Assembly (NCBI GenBank): GCA_937138475.1
Contig: CAKZPD010000022.1
Location: forward strand, 124,001-188,000
Direction: 5' to 3'
DNA: 64,000 bases
Source of the DNA: an uncultured Sulfitobacter sp.
Lineage (GTDB): Bacteria; Pseudomonadota; Alphaproteobacteria; Rhodobacterales; Rhodobacteraceae
Under the pieces are notes generated by a model. That model was given only the letters and a program-made list of their open reading frames with translations, was not told where the DNA came from and ran no database searches. Each line of letters begins with the position of its first letter. Positions within the stretch are counted from its first letter, which is position 1. The translations under genes were made by a program, and so were the position numbers. Of this stretch, positions 7,807 through 15,762 are shown in pieces.

Positions 7807-8125
7807 GCGGACTCCTTAACTTTTTCAGGCGCATTTCAAAGGGCGGGCCAGATCCTTTTGCGGCCCCCCCACGAGAGACTGCGCGGTTCAAGTGATATGC
7901 AAAAGGAAGTGTCCGTATACATGGATCCGGCGGGGGTGCAAGAGAAATACGGGTGGCGCGGGGGGCCAGCGGCGGGGGCCTCCGGCGGGGATATTTAAGA
8001 ACAAAAGAAGGGCGATGTGTTCGAATATGCGCAGATGTCTGTGAGGCAATGCGCATTGCAACCATGGCGCGAGTGGGGCGACAGTTGGGGGCAGAGTGTC
8101 AATGTGTTTTTAGAAAGGTTTTGAG
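7807..8125. other. Divergent intergenic region rpsF / yceI
   Basis: This 319-bp stretch holds the rpsF leader, including its ribosome binding site, and dispersed repeat copy R2 at 7975-8010. The rest is GC-rich with no convincing open reading frame. Promoters for both genes must lie here, but no clear -35/-10 pair stands out. Confidence 0.5.
7975..8010 (+). repeat. Dispersed intergenic repeat, copy R2
   Basis: GGGGGCCTCCGGCGGGGAT, then ATTTAAGAACAAAAGAAG, differing from R1 mainly at its left edge. It lies about 115 nt upstream of the yceI gene. Confidence 0.85.
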
Positions 8126-8704
8126 ATGAAAAATGTGATGCGGGCGGCGGCTTTTTGTGCGGCGGTATTGAGTGCGGGGGCGGCCCTGGCGGCGGAGCGC
8201 TATGTTTTGGATGCCAGCCACAGCCAGGTGGTGTTTGCCTATGATCACCTGGGGTTTTCCACCACGCGGGGGATGTTTTCGGGGTTCTCCGGAGAGATCA
8301 TGTTTGACCAGGAGGATCCTGCCGCATCCTCGGTGACGGTGGAGATGCCGGTGATGTCGATGTTCACCGGTTGGGAGAAACGGTTTGGGCATTTCATGTC
8401 GGATGATTTCTTTGGGGCCAGCGAGGGGGATATGATCCGCTTTGTGTCGACCGGGATTGAGGTAACGGGGGGGGCGACGGCGCTGATCACCGGGGATTTG
8501 ACCATGAATGGGGTGACCAAGCCGGTGACGCTGGATGCGGTGTTGAACAAGGCCGGGGATCATCCGCAAGCGGGCAAGCCCTGGGCGGGGTTTGATGCCA
8601 CGGCCCGTTTGATGCGATCGGATTTCGATTTGGGGCGGTTTGCGCCGTTTGTCGGGGATGAGGTGCGGATTGATATTTCGGTTGAGGCGATGAAGGCCGA
8701 ATAG
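8126..8704 (+). CDS. YceI family periplasmic protein
   Basis: The 192-residue protein has a signal peptide (MKNVMRAAAFCAAVLSAGAA, with cleavage likely after residue 22 or 23). The mature part has YceI features: YVLDASHSQVVF, GFSTTRGMFSGFSGEI, and a lipocalin-like beta barrel that in relatives binds isoprenoid lipids. It probably acts in the periplasm. Directly downstream, converging on it, is a gene for cytochrome b561 fused to a second YceI domain. The pair may act in the same process, such as isoprenoid quinone handling; that is inferred. Confidence 0.9.
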   Translation: MKNVMRAAAFCAAVLSAGAALAAERYVLDASHSQVVFAYDHLGFSTTRGMFSGFSGEIMFDQEDPAASSVTVEMPVMSMFTGWEKRFGHFMSDDFFGASEGDMIRFVSTGIEVTGGATALITGDLTMNGVTKPVTLDAVLNKAGDHPQAGKPWAGFDATARLMRSDFDLGRFAPFVGDEVRIDISVEAMKAE

Positions 8705-8757
8705 GTGATGGGGGTCTTTTTGACCACCAGTATTGGTTCCCGGTATAGGTTCCCGTG

Positions 8758-10005
8758 TCAGGGCGCGCGGTTGGCTGTCAGGGTGATCTTGACGGCCACC
8801 GCGTAATCCAGCGTTGCCGGATCATCCAGTTTGAGGCCGATGCCAAAATCGCGCCGGTCAAGGCTGAGCGTGGCCTGGACCTGGGCGGCCTGCGCATCGA
8901 GGCTGAGCTGATAGGGGAAGGTCACTGGCACGGTTTGGCCGCGCAGGGTCAGATGGCCGGTGGCGGTGCCTTGGTTAAGGGCGGCGCTGAACTGCGCCTG
9001 GGCAAAGCGGCCTGGGGCGAGGAAATCGGGGCCCAGGGCCTCGGAGGTGAGGGAGCCAAGGCGCAGCGAGGCCGGGTTGATCGTGACGCTTGCCTGTCCG
9101 GTGGCGCGGTCCGGATCATAGGTGATATGGGCCTGCCAATCGTCGAACTGGCCTGTGACGATGCTGTTGAATTGTTTGATTTCAAGCGCGATCTGGCCTG
9201 ACTGCACGATCCATTCGCTGCCCGGCAGGGTGTGGGCGGTGGCCGGGACGGTGGTCGGGGCGGTGCCGGGGGCGGGGCCGGCCAAGGGCGGGCGGTGCGG
9301 CGTATAGAGCCCAAGCGCGCCGCCGGTCACGAGGGCCGCCATCCAGAGCAAGAGCGCGGCGACCAATGGCAGGCGCGCGGGCAGGCGCGCGCGGGCGGGC
9401 GATGGGGGGGGCGCAGCGGCGCTTGGCGGGGTGTTGATCTGTCCCCAGGTCATGCGGCGCAGGGTGACATCGCGGTCAATCAGGTGGTGTTTCAGGGCGC
9501 CGGCGATGTGCAAGAGCACGCTGAGGGCCAGCACCCGTTCGAGCACGATATGCAGCCCCGCGGTCAGCGCGGCGAGGGTTTCGGATTTGGGCACCAGTGG
9601 CAGGTTTTGCCCAAAGGGCCACAGGATCGGGGCAAAGCCGCTGGTGGCGGCATGGTGCAGCCAGCCGCTGAGCGGCACCAGCACGATTGAGCCATAGAGC
9701 AGCCAATGCACGGTTTGTGCGGCCAGGTGTTCCAGCCGGCGATCCGGGTGCAGGGGGGCGGGGCGCGGGTTGCTGGCCGCCCACAGCAGGCGCGCCACCG
9801 CGAGGAAAAACACCAGAACGCCAAGGGTTTTATGCAGCGAGAAGAGCTGACCCTTGCGCGCCAGCTGGGCGGCGGTGTCATAGGGCAGGCCATTGGCATA
9901 GATCCCCAAGGGGATCAGGATCAAGATCAGGGCGGCGATGACCCAGTGCAGCGATTTGGCGATAACCCCATAGGTTTGGCCGGTGTTGCGCAGCTGTAAT
10001 TGCAT
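8758..10005 (-). CDS. Cytochrome b561 - YceI fusion protein
   Basis: The 415-residue protein has two parts. Residues 1-190 are a four-helix cytochrome b561 membrane domain, with heme-ligand histidine candidates at SLHW (20), FSLHKTLG (about 58) and in the GLHIVLE and LLHIAGALKHH region of helix 4. A transmembrane segment at about 205-230 and a proline-rich linker lead to a periplasmic YceI domain (about 260-415, starting SEWIVQSGQIALEIKQF). The fusion couples a membrane electron carrier to a lipid-binding barrel. It converges on a stand-alone yceI gene. The start ATG 10005 is supported by the conserved MQLQLRNTGQTYG opening. Confidence 0.9.
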   Translation of the reverse strand: MQLQLRNTGQTYGVIAKSLHWVIAALILILIPLGIYANGLPYDTAAQLARKGQLFSLHKTLGVLVFFLAVARLLWAASNPRPAPLHPDRRLEHLAAQTVHWLLYGSIVLVPLSGWLHHAATSGFAPILWPFGQNLPLVPKSETLAALTAGLHIVLERVLALSVLLHIAGALKHHLIDRDVTLRRMTWGQINTPPSAAAPPPSPARARLPARLPLVAALLLWMAALVTGGALGLYTPHRPPLAGPAPGTAPTTVPATAHTLPGSEWIVQSGQIALEIKQFNSIVTGQFDDWQAHITYDPDRATGQASVTINPASLRLGSLTSEALGPDFLAPGRFAQAQFSAALNQGTATGHLTLRGQTVPVTFPYQLSLDAQAAQVQATLSLDRRDFGIGLKLDDPATLDYAVAVKITLTANRAP

Positions 10006-10140
10006 GATGAAATCCTTGGTTGATAATGACCGAGTTTAGCACAGTTGTGCGCCGGCTCTAGGTGTGGGGCTGCACAAAGGAGTGTGCGAGGGCGGGGTGT
10101 GCGGGGGCGGGCCATCCTGGGCGGCGCGTGTGTAACGGGC

Positions 10141-10176
10141 GGGGGCCTCCGGCGGGGATATTTAAGAACAAAAGAA
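10141..10176 (+). repeat. Dispersed intergenic repeat, copy R3
   Basis: GGGGGCCTCCGGCGGGGAT then ATTTAAGAACAAAAGAA, nearly identical to R2. It lies in the 251-bp divergent gap between the cytochrome b561 fusion and fabD, about 80 nt before the fabD start. Confidence 0.85.
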
Positions 10177-10256
10177 AGGCGGTGCGGGGCAGGGGCGTTG
10201 CGCCGGCCGGCGCGGGGATGTAAGCGGGAGGGACCGTTTTTGAGGAGAGTAAAGCC

Positions 10257-11189
10257 ATGACCACCGCATTCGTTTTCCCCGGGCAGGGCGCGCAGACCAT
10301 TGGAATGGGGCGCGCGTTGGCCGAGGCTTATCCGCAGGCGCGGGCTGTCTTTGACGAGGTGGATGACGCCTTGGGCGAGAAGCTGAGCGCGCTGATCTGG
10401 GAGGGGGATATCGAGGGCTTGACCTTGACGCAGAACGCGCAGCCGGCGTTGATGGCGACGTCTTTGGCGGCGATGCGCGCCCTTGAGGCGGAAGGGGTGA
10501 GCGTGACGCGGGCGGCCTTTGTTGCGGGGCATTCCTTGGGGGAATACAGTGCGTTGGCGGCGGTTGGGTCTTTGTCGCTGGCCGATACGGCGCGGCTTTT
10601 GCGGCTGAGAGGGCGGGCGATGCAGGCGGCGGTGCCGGTTGGCGAGGGCGCGATGGCGGCGATCCTGGGGCTGGATTTTGCGGCGGTGGCCAAGGTGGCG
10701 CAGAATGCCGCCCAGGGCGAGATTTGCCAGGTGGCCAATGAAAATGATCCGGCGCAGAGTGTTGTGTCGGGCAACAAGGCCGCGGTTGAGCGCGCCGTGG
10801 CTTTGGCCAAAGAGGCCGGGGCCAAGCGCGCGGTGATGTTGCCGGTGTCGGCGCCGTTTCACTGTACCTTGATGATGCCGGCCGCTGCGCAGATGGCGCA
10901 GGCCCTGTCACAGGTTGAGATCAACGATCCCGCGGTGCCGGTGGTGGCCAATGTTCTGGCGGCGCCGGTGACCAATGCGGCGTTGATCCGCTCGCTCCTG
11001 GTGGATCAGGTGACAGGGCGGGTGCGGTGGCGCACCTCGGTTGAGTGGATGGCCGCCAATGGTGTCACCGAGATCTGGGAGATCGGCGCCGGCAAAGCCC
11101 TGAGCGGGATGATCCGCCGGATTGCCAAGGATGTGGCGACACGGGCGATTGGCACCCCCGAAGATATCAAAGCGGCACTTGAGGCATAA
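10257..11189 (+). CDS. fabD: Malonyl-CoA:ACP transacylase
   Basis: The 310-residue protein starts TTAFVFPGQGAQ, the FabD signature. The nucleophile is Ser93 in GHSLGEYSAL, and the partner histidine is His202 in SAPFHCTLM. It moves malonate from CoA to acyl carrier protein to feed fatty-acid elongation. GAGGAG lies 11 nt upstream of the ATG. It is followed 10 nt later by fabG, then acpP and fabF, the usual fab order. Confidence 0.97.
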   Translation: MTTAFVFPGQGAQTIGMGRALAEAYPQARAVFDEVDDALGEKLSALIWEGDIEGLTLTQNAQPALMATSLAAMRALEAEGVSVTRAAFVAGHSLGEYSALAAVGSLSLADTARLLRLRGRAMQAAVPVGEGAMAAILGLDFAAVAKVAQNAAQGEICQVANENDPAQSVVSGNKAAVERAVALAKEAGAKRAVMLPVSAPFHCTLMMPAAAQMAQALSQVEINDPAVPVVANVLAAPVTNAALIRSLLVDQVTGRVRWRTSVEWMAANGVTEIWEIGAGKALSGMIRRIAKDVATRAIGTPEDIKAALEA

Positions 11190-11199
11190 GGAATTGCAT

Positions 11200-11937
11200 A
11201 TGTTTGATCTGACTGGAAAAAACGCGCTGATCACTGGGGCGTCTGGGGGCATTGGCGCCCAGATCGCACGGGCGCTGCATGCGGCGGGGGCCACGGTTGG
11301 CCTGTCGGGCACGCGGGTTGAACCGCTTGAGGCGCTGGCGGCCGAGTTGGGCGCGCGCGCCCATGTTTTGCCCTGTAACCTGAGCGATCCAGAGGCGGTT
11401 ACCGCCCTGCCCAAGGCGGCGGCCGAGGCGATGGGATCGGTCGATATTCTGGTCAACAACGCCGGCATCACCCGCGACAACCTGTTTATGCGCATGAGCG
11501 ACGAAGAATGGCAGTCGGTTCTGGATGTGAACCTGACGTCGACCTTTCGGCTGTGCAAGGGGGTGATGCGCGGCATGATGAAGGCGCGCTGGGGCCGGAT
11601 CATCAATATTTCGTCGATTGTCGGCGCGACCGGCAACCCCGGACAGGCCAATTACGCCGCGTCCAAGGCCGGGATGATCGGCATGTCTAAATCCCTGGCC
11701 TATGAGGTGGCCAGCCGGGGCATCACCGTCAACGCGGTGGCGCCGGGGTTCATTGCCACGGCGATGACCGACAAGCTGACCGAGGATCAAAAGGCGGGAA
11801 TCATGGGGCAAATTCCGGCCGGACGCATGGGCACGCCGGATGAAATCGCCGGGGCGGTCTTGTATCTGGCAAGCCCGGTGGCGGGCTATGTTACCGGGGC
11901 CACCTTGCATGTGAACGGCGGGATGGCGATGCTTTAG
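11200..11937 (+). CDS. fabG: 3-oxoacyl-ACP reductase
   Basis: This 245-residue short-chain dehydrogenase has the cofactor motif TGASGGIG (13-20), the NNAG motif (86-89), and the catalytic Ser138/139-Tyr152-Lys156 set (YAASK). It reduces 3-oxoacyl-ACP with NADPH. The ATG at 11200 has AAGGAA upstream; a longer frame opening at 11122 lies inside fabD and is rejected. It follows fabD by 10 nt, so the two are probably cotranscribed. Confidence 0.97.
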   Translation: MFDLTGKNALITGASGGIGAQIARALHAAGATVGLSGTRVEPLEALAAELGARAHVLPCNLSDPEAVTALPKAAAEAMGSVDILVNNAGITRDNLFMRMSDEEWQSVLDVNLTSTFRLCKGVMRGMMKARWGRIINISSIVGATGNPGQANYAASKAGMIGMSKSLAYEVASRGITVNAVAPGFIATAMTDKLTEDQKAGIMGQIPAGRMGTPDEIAGAVLYLASPVAGYVTGATLHVNGGMAML

Positions 11938-12269
11938 GCCGGGGTTGGGCGATGGGCCGGGGCAAAGGGCGCGCCAAGGCGGCCCGATCCCGCCTGATCG
12001 CCCGCCAATCACCGCGCCTGATCTTTGGCGCGGCCCCTGCGGCGCGATAAAACCGGATGCACAATACGTTTGCCATCCGGGATTGTTGTGCTAAAGGGGG
12101 CGCAGATTTTGGCCAGTGGCGCGCTTTGCCCTTGGCTTTGTTCCTTTTGGCCCCATTTGGGGTTATGGGGATCACACCGCCCTAGCGGGCAGCAACTGTT
12201 CGACCCCGAAAACGGGGCGACGAGGAACTGAAAAAGGGCCAATCAGCCCAAACGAATGAGGAATGACCT
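11938..12269 (+). other. acpP leader and promoter region
   Basis: This 332-bp non-coding stretch separates fabG from acpP. It contains an inverted repeat CCGGATG (12053-12059) with CATCCGG (12074-12080), and a small CCCC/GGGG hairpin near 12205-12218. TTGCCA at about 12071 is a weak -35 candidate, without a convincing -10. A separate, strong acpP promoter is expected here because ACP is needed in large amounts. Confidence 0.4.
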
Positions 12270-12503
12270 ATGAGCGACATCGCAGACCGCGTAAAAAAGA
12301 TTGTTGTTGAGCATCTTGGTGTTGAAGAGGACAAAGTTGTCGAAAACGCATCGTTCATCGACGATCTGGGCGCAGACAGCCTTGATACGGTTGAACTGGT
12401 GATGGCGTTCGAAGAGGAATTCGGCATCGAAATTCCTGACGACGCCGCCGAGACAATCCAATCCTTTGGCGACGCAGTGAAATTCATCACCGACGCGTCA
12501 TAA
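12270..12503 (+). CDS. acpP: Acyl carrier protein
   Basis: The 77-residue acidic four-helix protein has the phosphopantetheine site [10 protein letters not shown] with Ser37. It carries growing acyl chains for the Fab enzymes encoded on both sides. A terminator follows at 12542, so acpP may form its own strong transcript. Confidence 0.98.
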   Translation: MSDIADRVKKIVVEHLGVEEDKVVENASFIDDLGADSLDTVELVMAFEEEFGIEIPDDAAETIQSFGDAVKFITDAS

Positions 12504-12541
12504 GGGCGGCCCTGTTTCAGGGCATTTCGAAACAATAAAGG

Positions 12542-12574
12542 CGGCGCTTTTGCAGGGGCAAGGGCGCCGTTTTT
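12542..12574 (+). terminator. Rho-independent terminator of acpP
   Basis: CGGCGC TTTTGC pairs with GCAAGG GCGCCG around AGGG (12 bp with two G-T pairs), followed by TTTTTC. It lies between acpP and fabF. Confidence 0.85.
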
Positions 12575-12695
12575 CTTTGTGCGGTGGGGGGCGCAGGCCG
12601 TGGTGGTTTGTGGCGCAATTGGCCGGCTTGGCCCTTGAACAGGGGCGGCCGGTCACGGTATGAGCGAAGACAGAAAAGCATGGGGGGGCATTTGC

Positions 12696-13955
12696 ATGCG
12701 CAGAGTAGTTGTCACAGGTCTGGGGTTGGTTACACCGCTGGCGGACGGAGTCGAAGCCAGTTGGAGCCGCATTCTGGACGGTCAATCCGGCGCCGGCCCG
12801 ATCACCGGGTTCGATGCCAGCGCGTTGACCACGCAATACGCCTGTGAGGTGCCGCGCGGCGATGGATCAGATGGCACATTCAATGCCGACACCTATATGG
12901 AGCCAAAAGAGCAGCGCAAGGTCGACACCTTTATTCTGTTTGGTTTGGCCGCCGCCCAGCAGGCGATCGAGGACAGCGGCTGGACACCCAGCGCGCGCGA
13001 AGATCTTGAACGCACCGGCGTTTTGATCGGATCGGGCATTGGCGGGCTGAACAGCATCGCCAATACCGCCGTGATGATGAAGGAAAAAGGCCCGCGCCGC
13101 GTGTCGCCGTTTTTTGTGCCGGGCGCGCTGATCAACCTGATTTCCGGGCAGGTCAGCATCAAATACGGCTTTAAGGGGCCAAATCATTCGGTGGTGACGG
13201 CCTGTTCAACCGGCGCCCATGCGATTGGTGATGCCAGCCGGCTGATCCAATATGGCGATGCGGATGTGATGGTGGCCGGCGGCGCCGAGGCGGCGATTTG
13301 CGAGATCGGCATTGCCGGGTTCAACGCCTGCAAAGCCCTGAGCACCAAGCGCGGCGATGATCCCAAGCGGGCCTCAAGGCCCTATGATGCCGATCGTGAC
13401 GGGTTCGTGATGGGCGAAGGCGCGGGCATTGTTGTGCTTGAGGAATATGAACACGCCAAGGCGCGCGGCGCCAAGATTTACGCCGAGGTTCTGGGCTATG
13501 GCCTGTCGGGGGATGCCTATCACATCACCGCCCCATCTGAGGATGGCGAAGGCGGCGAGCGGTCGATGCGGGCGGCGCTGCGCCACGCGGGGCTTGAGCC
13601 AAAGGACATCGACTATATCAATGCGCATGGCACATCGACCATGGCCGACACCATCGAATTGGGCGCGGTTGAGCGGATGATGGGGGAACACGCCGGCAAG
13701 GTGACCATGTCGTCGACCAAATCTGCCACCGGGCATTTGCTGGGCGCGGCCGGCGCGATCGAGGCGATTTTCTCGATCCTTGCGATCCGCGATCAGGTGG
13801 CGCCGCCGACGATCAACCTGGACAACCCGGCGGTTGAAACGGCGATTGACCTGGCCCCGAATGCCAAGCGGGCGCGTGAAATCAATGTCGCGCTAAGCAA
13901 TTCCTTTGGCTTTGGCGGCACCAACGCCAGCGTCTTGTTCGGAAAGCTTGGCTGA
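12696..13955 (+). CDS. fabF: 3-oxoacyl-ACP synthase II (beta-ketoacyl-ACP synthase)
   Basis: The 419-residue condensing enzyme has the active-site Cys170 in VVTACSTGAHAIGD and the two catalytic histidines His311 (NAHGTST) and His347 (TGHLLGAAG). It elongates acyl-ACP with malonyl-ACP. I chose ATG 12696 (MRRVVVTGLG), which matches the family start; an in-frame ATG at 12660 would add 12 residues. Its stop overlaps the mltG ATG by one base (TGATG). Confidence 0.96.
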   Translation: MRRVVVTGLGLVTPLADGVEASWSRILDGQSGAGPITGFDASALTTQYACEVPRGDGSDGTFNADTYMEPKEQRKVDTFILFGLAAAQQAIEDSGWTPSAREDLERTGVLIGSGIGGLNSIANTAVMMKEKGPRRVSPFFVPGALINLISGQVSIKYGFKGPNHSVVTACSTGAHAIGDASRLIQYGDADVMVAGGAEAAICEIGIAGFNACKALSTKRGDDPKRASRPYDADRDGFVMGEGAGIVVLEEYEHAKARGAKIYAEVLGYGLSGDAYHITAPSEDGEGGERSMRAALRHAGLEPKDIDYINAHGTSTMADTIELGAVERMMGEHAGKVTMSSTKSATGHLLGAAGAIEAIFSILAIRDQVAPPTINLDNPAVETAIDLAPNAKRAREINVALSNSFGFGGTNASVLFGKLG

Positions 13956-15109
13956 TGTGGCGGCATATTGCCTCTAATGCGTTGACATTCTTGATCCTTG
14001 GGCTGTTTTTGCTGGGGGGATTGGTGCTGTGGGGCAAGGGGCAATATGACGCCGCCGGACCGTTGGAACAAGCGATCTGCCTTCAGGTTGAACGGGGATC
14101 GAACATGCGCCGGGTGAGCGAAAAGCTGGCCGATCAGGGGGCGGTGACGTCGGCGGCGATCTTCCGGTTGGGTGCAGATTACACCGAAAAATCAGCCGCG
14201 CTGAAGGCCGGCAGCTATCTGGTCGATCCCGGTCTGTCGATGCGCCAGATCACCGATGTGGTCACGCGTGGCGGCGCCAGCACCTGTGGCACCGAGATCA
14301 TTTACCGTATTGGTATCAATCATATGCGGGTGCAGCTGCGCGAGCTGGACCCGGCAACCAGCCGTTACCAGGAACAGGCCGATTTCGATTTTGCCGATGG
14401 CGCCGCGCCTGCGGTCTATGCGGAACAAAAGGCCAAGCCAGACACCCGGTTCCGCATTGCGCTGGCCGAAGGGGTAACCAGTTGGCAAGTGGTGCAAAGC
14501 CTTGCCGCGCTGGATATTCTAAGCGGGCCAGAGCCGCTGATCCCGGCCGAGGGCACCTTGGCCCCCGACAGCTATGAGGTGAAGATCGGGGCAGAGCGAT
14601 CTGATATAATTGAGAAAATGCAGACTGTCCAAGCCGGGTGGCTGGCCGATGCCTGGGCCGCGCGGGCGCCGGATTTGCCGATTTCAACCCCGGATGAGCT
14701 GTTGATCCTGGCATCCATCATTGAAAAGGAAACCGCCGTGGCCGATGAACGCGGCCAAGTGGCCAGCGTGTTTGTCAACCGCCTGAACCGGGGCATGCCG
14801 CTGCAAACCGACCCGACGGTAATTTACGGGCTGACCCAGGGGCAGGGCGTTCTGGGGCGCGGGCTGCGGCGCAGTGAATTGCGCAAGGAAACGCCTTGGA
14901 ACACCTATGTGATCAATGGCCTGCCGCCCACGCCCATCGCCAATCCGGGCCGCGCAAGCCTGATGGCGGCGGCGCAACCGGACGAAACCGGGTTCATTTA
15001 TTTCGTCGCAGACGGCACCGGCGGCCATGCGTTTGCCAAAACCCTGGCCGAGCATAACGCCAATGTCGCCCAGTGGCGCCGTATCGAAGCAGAGCGGGCA
15101 AACAACTGA
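13955..15109 (+). CDS. mltG: Endolytic murein transglycosylase MltG (YceG family)
   Basis: The 384-residue protein has one N-terminal membrane helix (about 10-27) followed by a LysM-like region and the YceG catalytic domain. The catalytic glutamate is Glu257 by alignment, in LASIIEKETAV, followed by VASVFVNRLNRGMPLQTDP. It cleaves nascent peptidoglycan strands at the inner membrane and helps set glycan length. It is coupled to fabF by a one-base overlap; fabF-mltG adjacency is common in this order. Confidence 0.95.
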   Translation: MWRHIASNALTFLILGLFLLGGLVLWGKGQYDAAGPLEQAICLQVERGSNMRRVSEKLADQGAVTSAAIFRLGADYTEKSAALKAGSYLVDPGLSMRQITDVVTRGGASTCGTEIIYRIGINHMRVQLRELDPATSRYQEQADFDFADGAAPAVYAEQKAKPDTRFRIALAEGVTSWQVVQSLAALDILSGPEPLIPAEGTLAPDSYEVKIGAERSDIIEKMQTVQAGWLADAWAARAPDLPISTPDELLILASIIEKETAVADERGQVASVFVNRLNRGMPLQTDPTVIYGLTQGQGVLGRGLRRSELRKETPWNTYVINGLPPTPIANPGRASLMAAAQPDETGFIYFVADGTGGHAFAKTLAEHNANVAQWRRIEAERANN

Positions 15110-15284
15110 AAACGCCCCCGGAATTTTGGCGCGTTAACCTTGCTGCGCACGCTGTCTAAGCCCTTTTGACGGCGCTGAAAATCCGGATAGGTTAACGGAT
15201 TATTGCCGTTATATTTTAGCGCTGAATTTCGAAATTTATTAATGATACCGAACGGTTGTGTTGCAAAGTGAATGTGAAATTTGC

Positions 15285-15313
15285 TTGACTTGGCGCGCGG
15301 TCAAACCTATAAC
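15285..15313 (+). promoter_or_regulatory. Sigma70-type promoter of the GTA cluster
   Basis: TTGACT (15285-15290) and TATAAC (15308-15313) are separated by exactly 17 bp. This is by far the best -35/-10 pair noticed in the window. It would start transcription near 15320, about 100 nt before GTA g1. Confidence 0.75.
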
Positions 15314-15338
15314 TTGTGACATGCTAGAAGAAGTGGGC

Positions 15339-15373
15339 AAACGGCTTTGAGGGTAATCCTTGGGCCGTTTTTT
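15339..15373 (+). terminator. Terminator-like hairpin in the GTA leader
   Basis: AAACGGC (15339-15345) pairs with GCCGTTT (15364-15370), and the T run continues to 15373. It lies after the predicted start of transcription and 44 nt before g1, so it could attenuate the GTA operon. Confidence 0.6.
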
Positions 15374-15417
15374 CGTTTCTCTCGTGCGGAGATAATCGCG
15401 CATGAGAGGTGATCTGA

Positions 15418-15762
15418 ATGACTTTAATTACACCAGACCTGATGGAATCCCAAACCGAAGACCTTCTTGAATCGGTCATGGGTTCTATCCGTTCGCTCCG
15501 CCAGGACCTGGAGGACCTTAAGACACGGGTCCGCCAAGGGGACGGGCTGAACGCAGCGGACGACAAACGCACCGTGGCCGCGGCCGTGGGATTGTTAGAA
15601 ACCTGCCAGAAAGTGGAGTACCGCCTTGCAGAATGCCGGATCAAAAATGAAGGTATCGCACGGGGCGGATATGCCCTTGATCTCGAAAAAGCACGCGCTG
15701 ACATCGGGTGCAAGTTGGCTCGGCTGCGCTGCGCCAGAGATCCAGAACGCTTTTCTGAATGA
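15418..15762 (+). CDS. GTA g1, small terminase-like DNA packaging protein
   Basis: The 114-residue protein is at the first position of the GTA cluster and matches RcGTA g1: a helical N-terminal half (MESQTEDLLESVMGSIRSLR, with a DLEDLKTRV coiled-coil segment) and a basic C-terminal half. In R. capsulatus g1 acts as the small terminase that recruits the large terminase to DNA with little sequence specificity. GAGAGGTGAT lies upstream of the ATG. Its 3' end overlaps the large terminase gene by about 90 nt. Confidence 0.85.
   Translation: MTLITPDLMESQTEDLLESVMGSIRSLRQDLEDLKTRVRQGDGLNAADDKRTVAAAVGLLETCQKVEYRLAECRIKNEGIARGGYALDLEKARADIGCKLARLRCARDPERFSE

Larger units (their letters stand above)
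15110..15417 (+). other. GTA upstream regulatory region
   Basis: This 308-bp gap is markedly AT-richer than its surroundings between 15190 and 15290. It holds inverted repeats TAACGG/CCGTTA (15193-15211), the palindrome AATTTCGAAATT (15225-15236) and ACCG-AA-CGGT (15247-15256), then the promoter at 15285 and the terminator-like hairpin at 15339. No perfect CtrA site (TTAA-N7-TTAA) is visible. Confidence 0.6.

Noticed and set aside
15110..15417. CtrA binding site upstream of the GTA cluster
   Set aside because: Only single TTAA half-sites are present; no TTAA-N7-TTAA was found.
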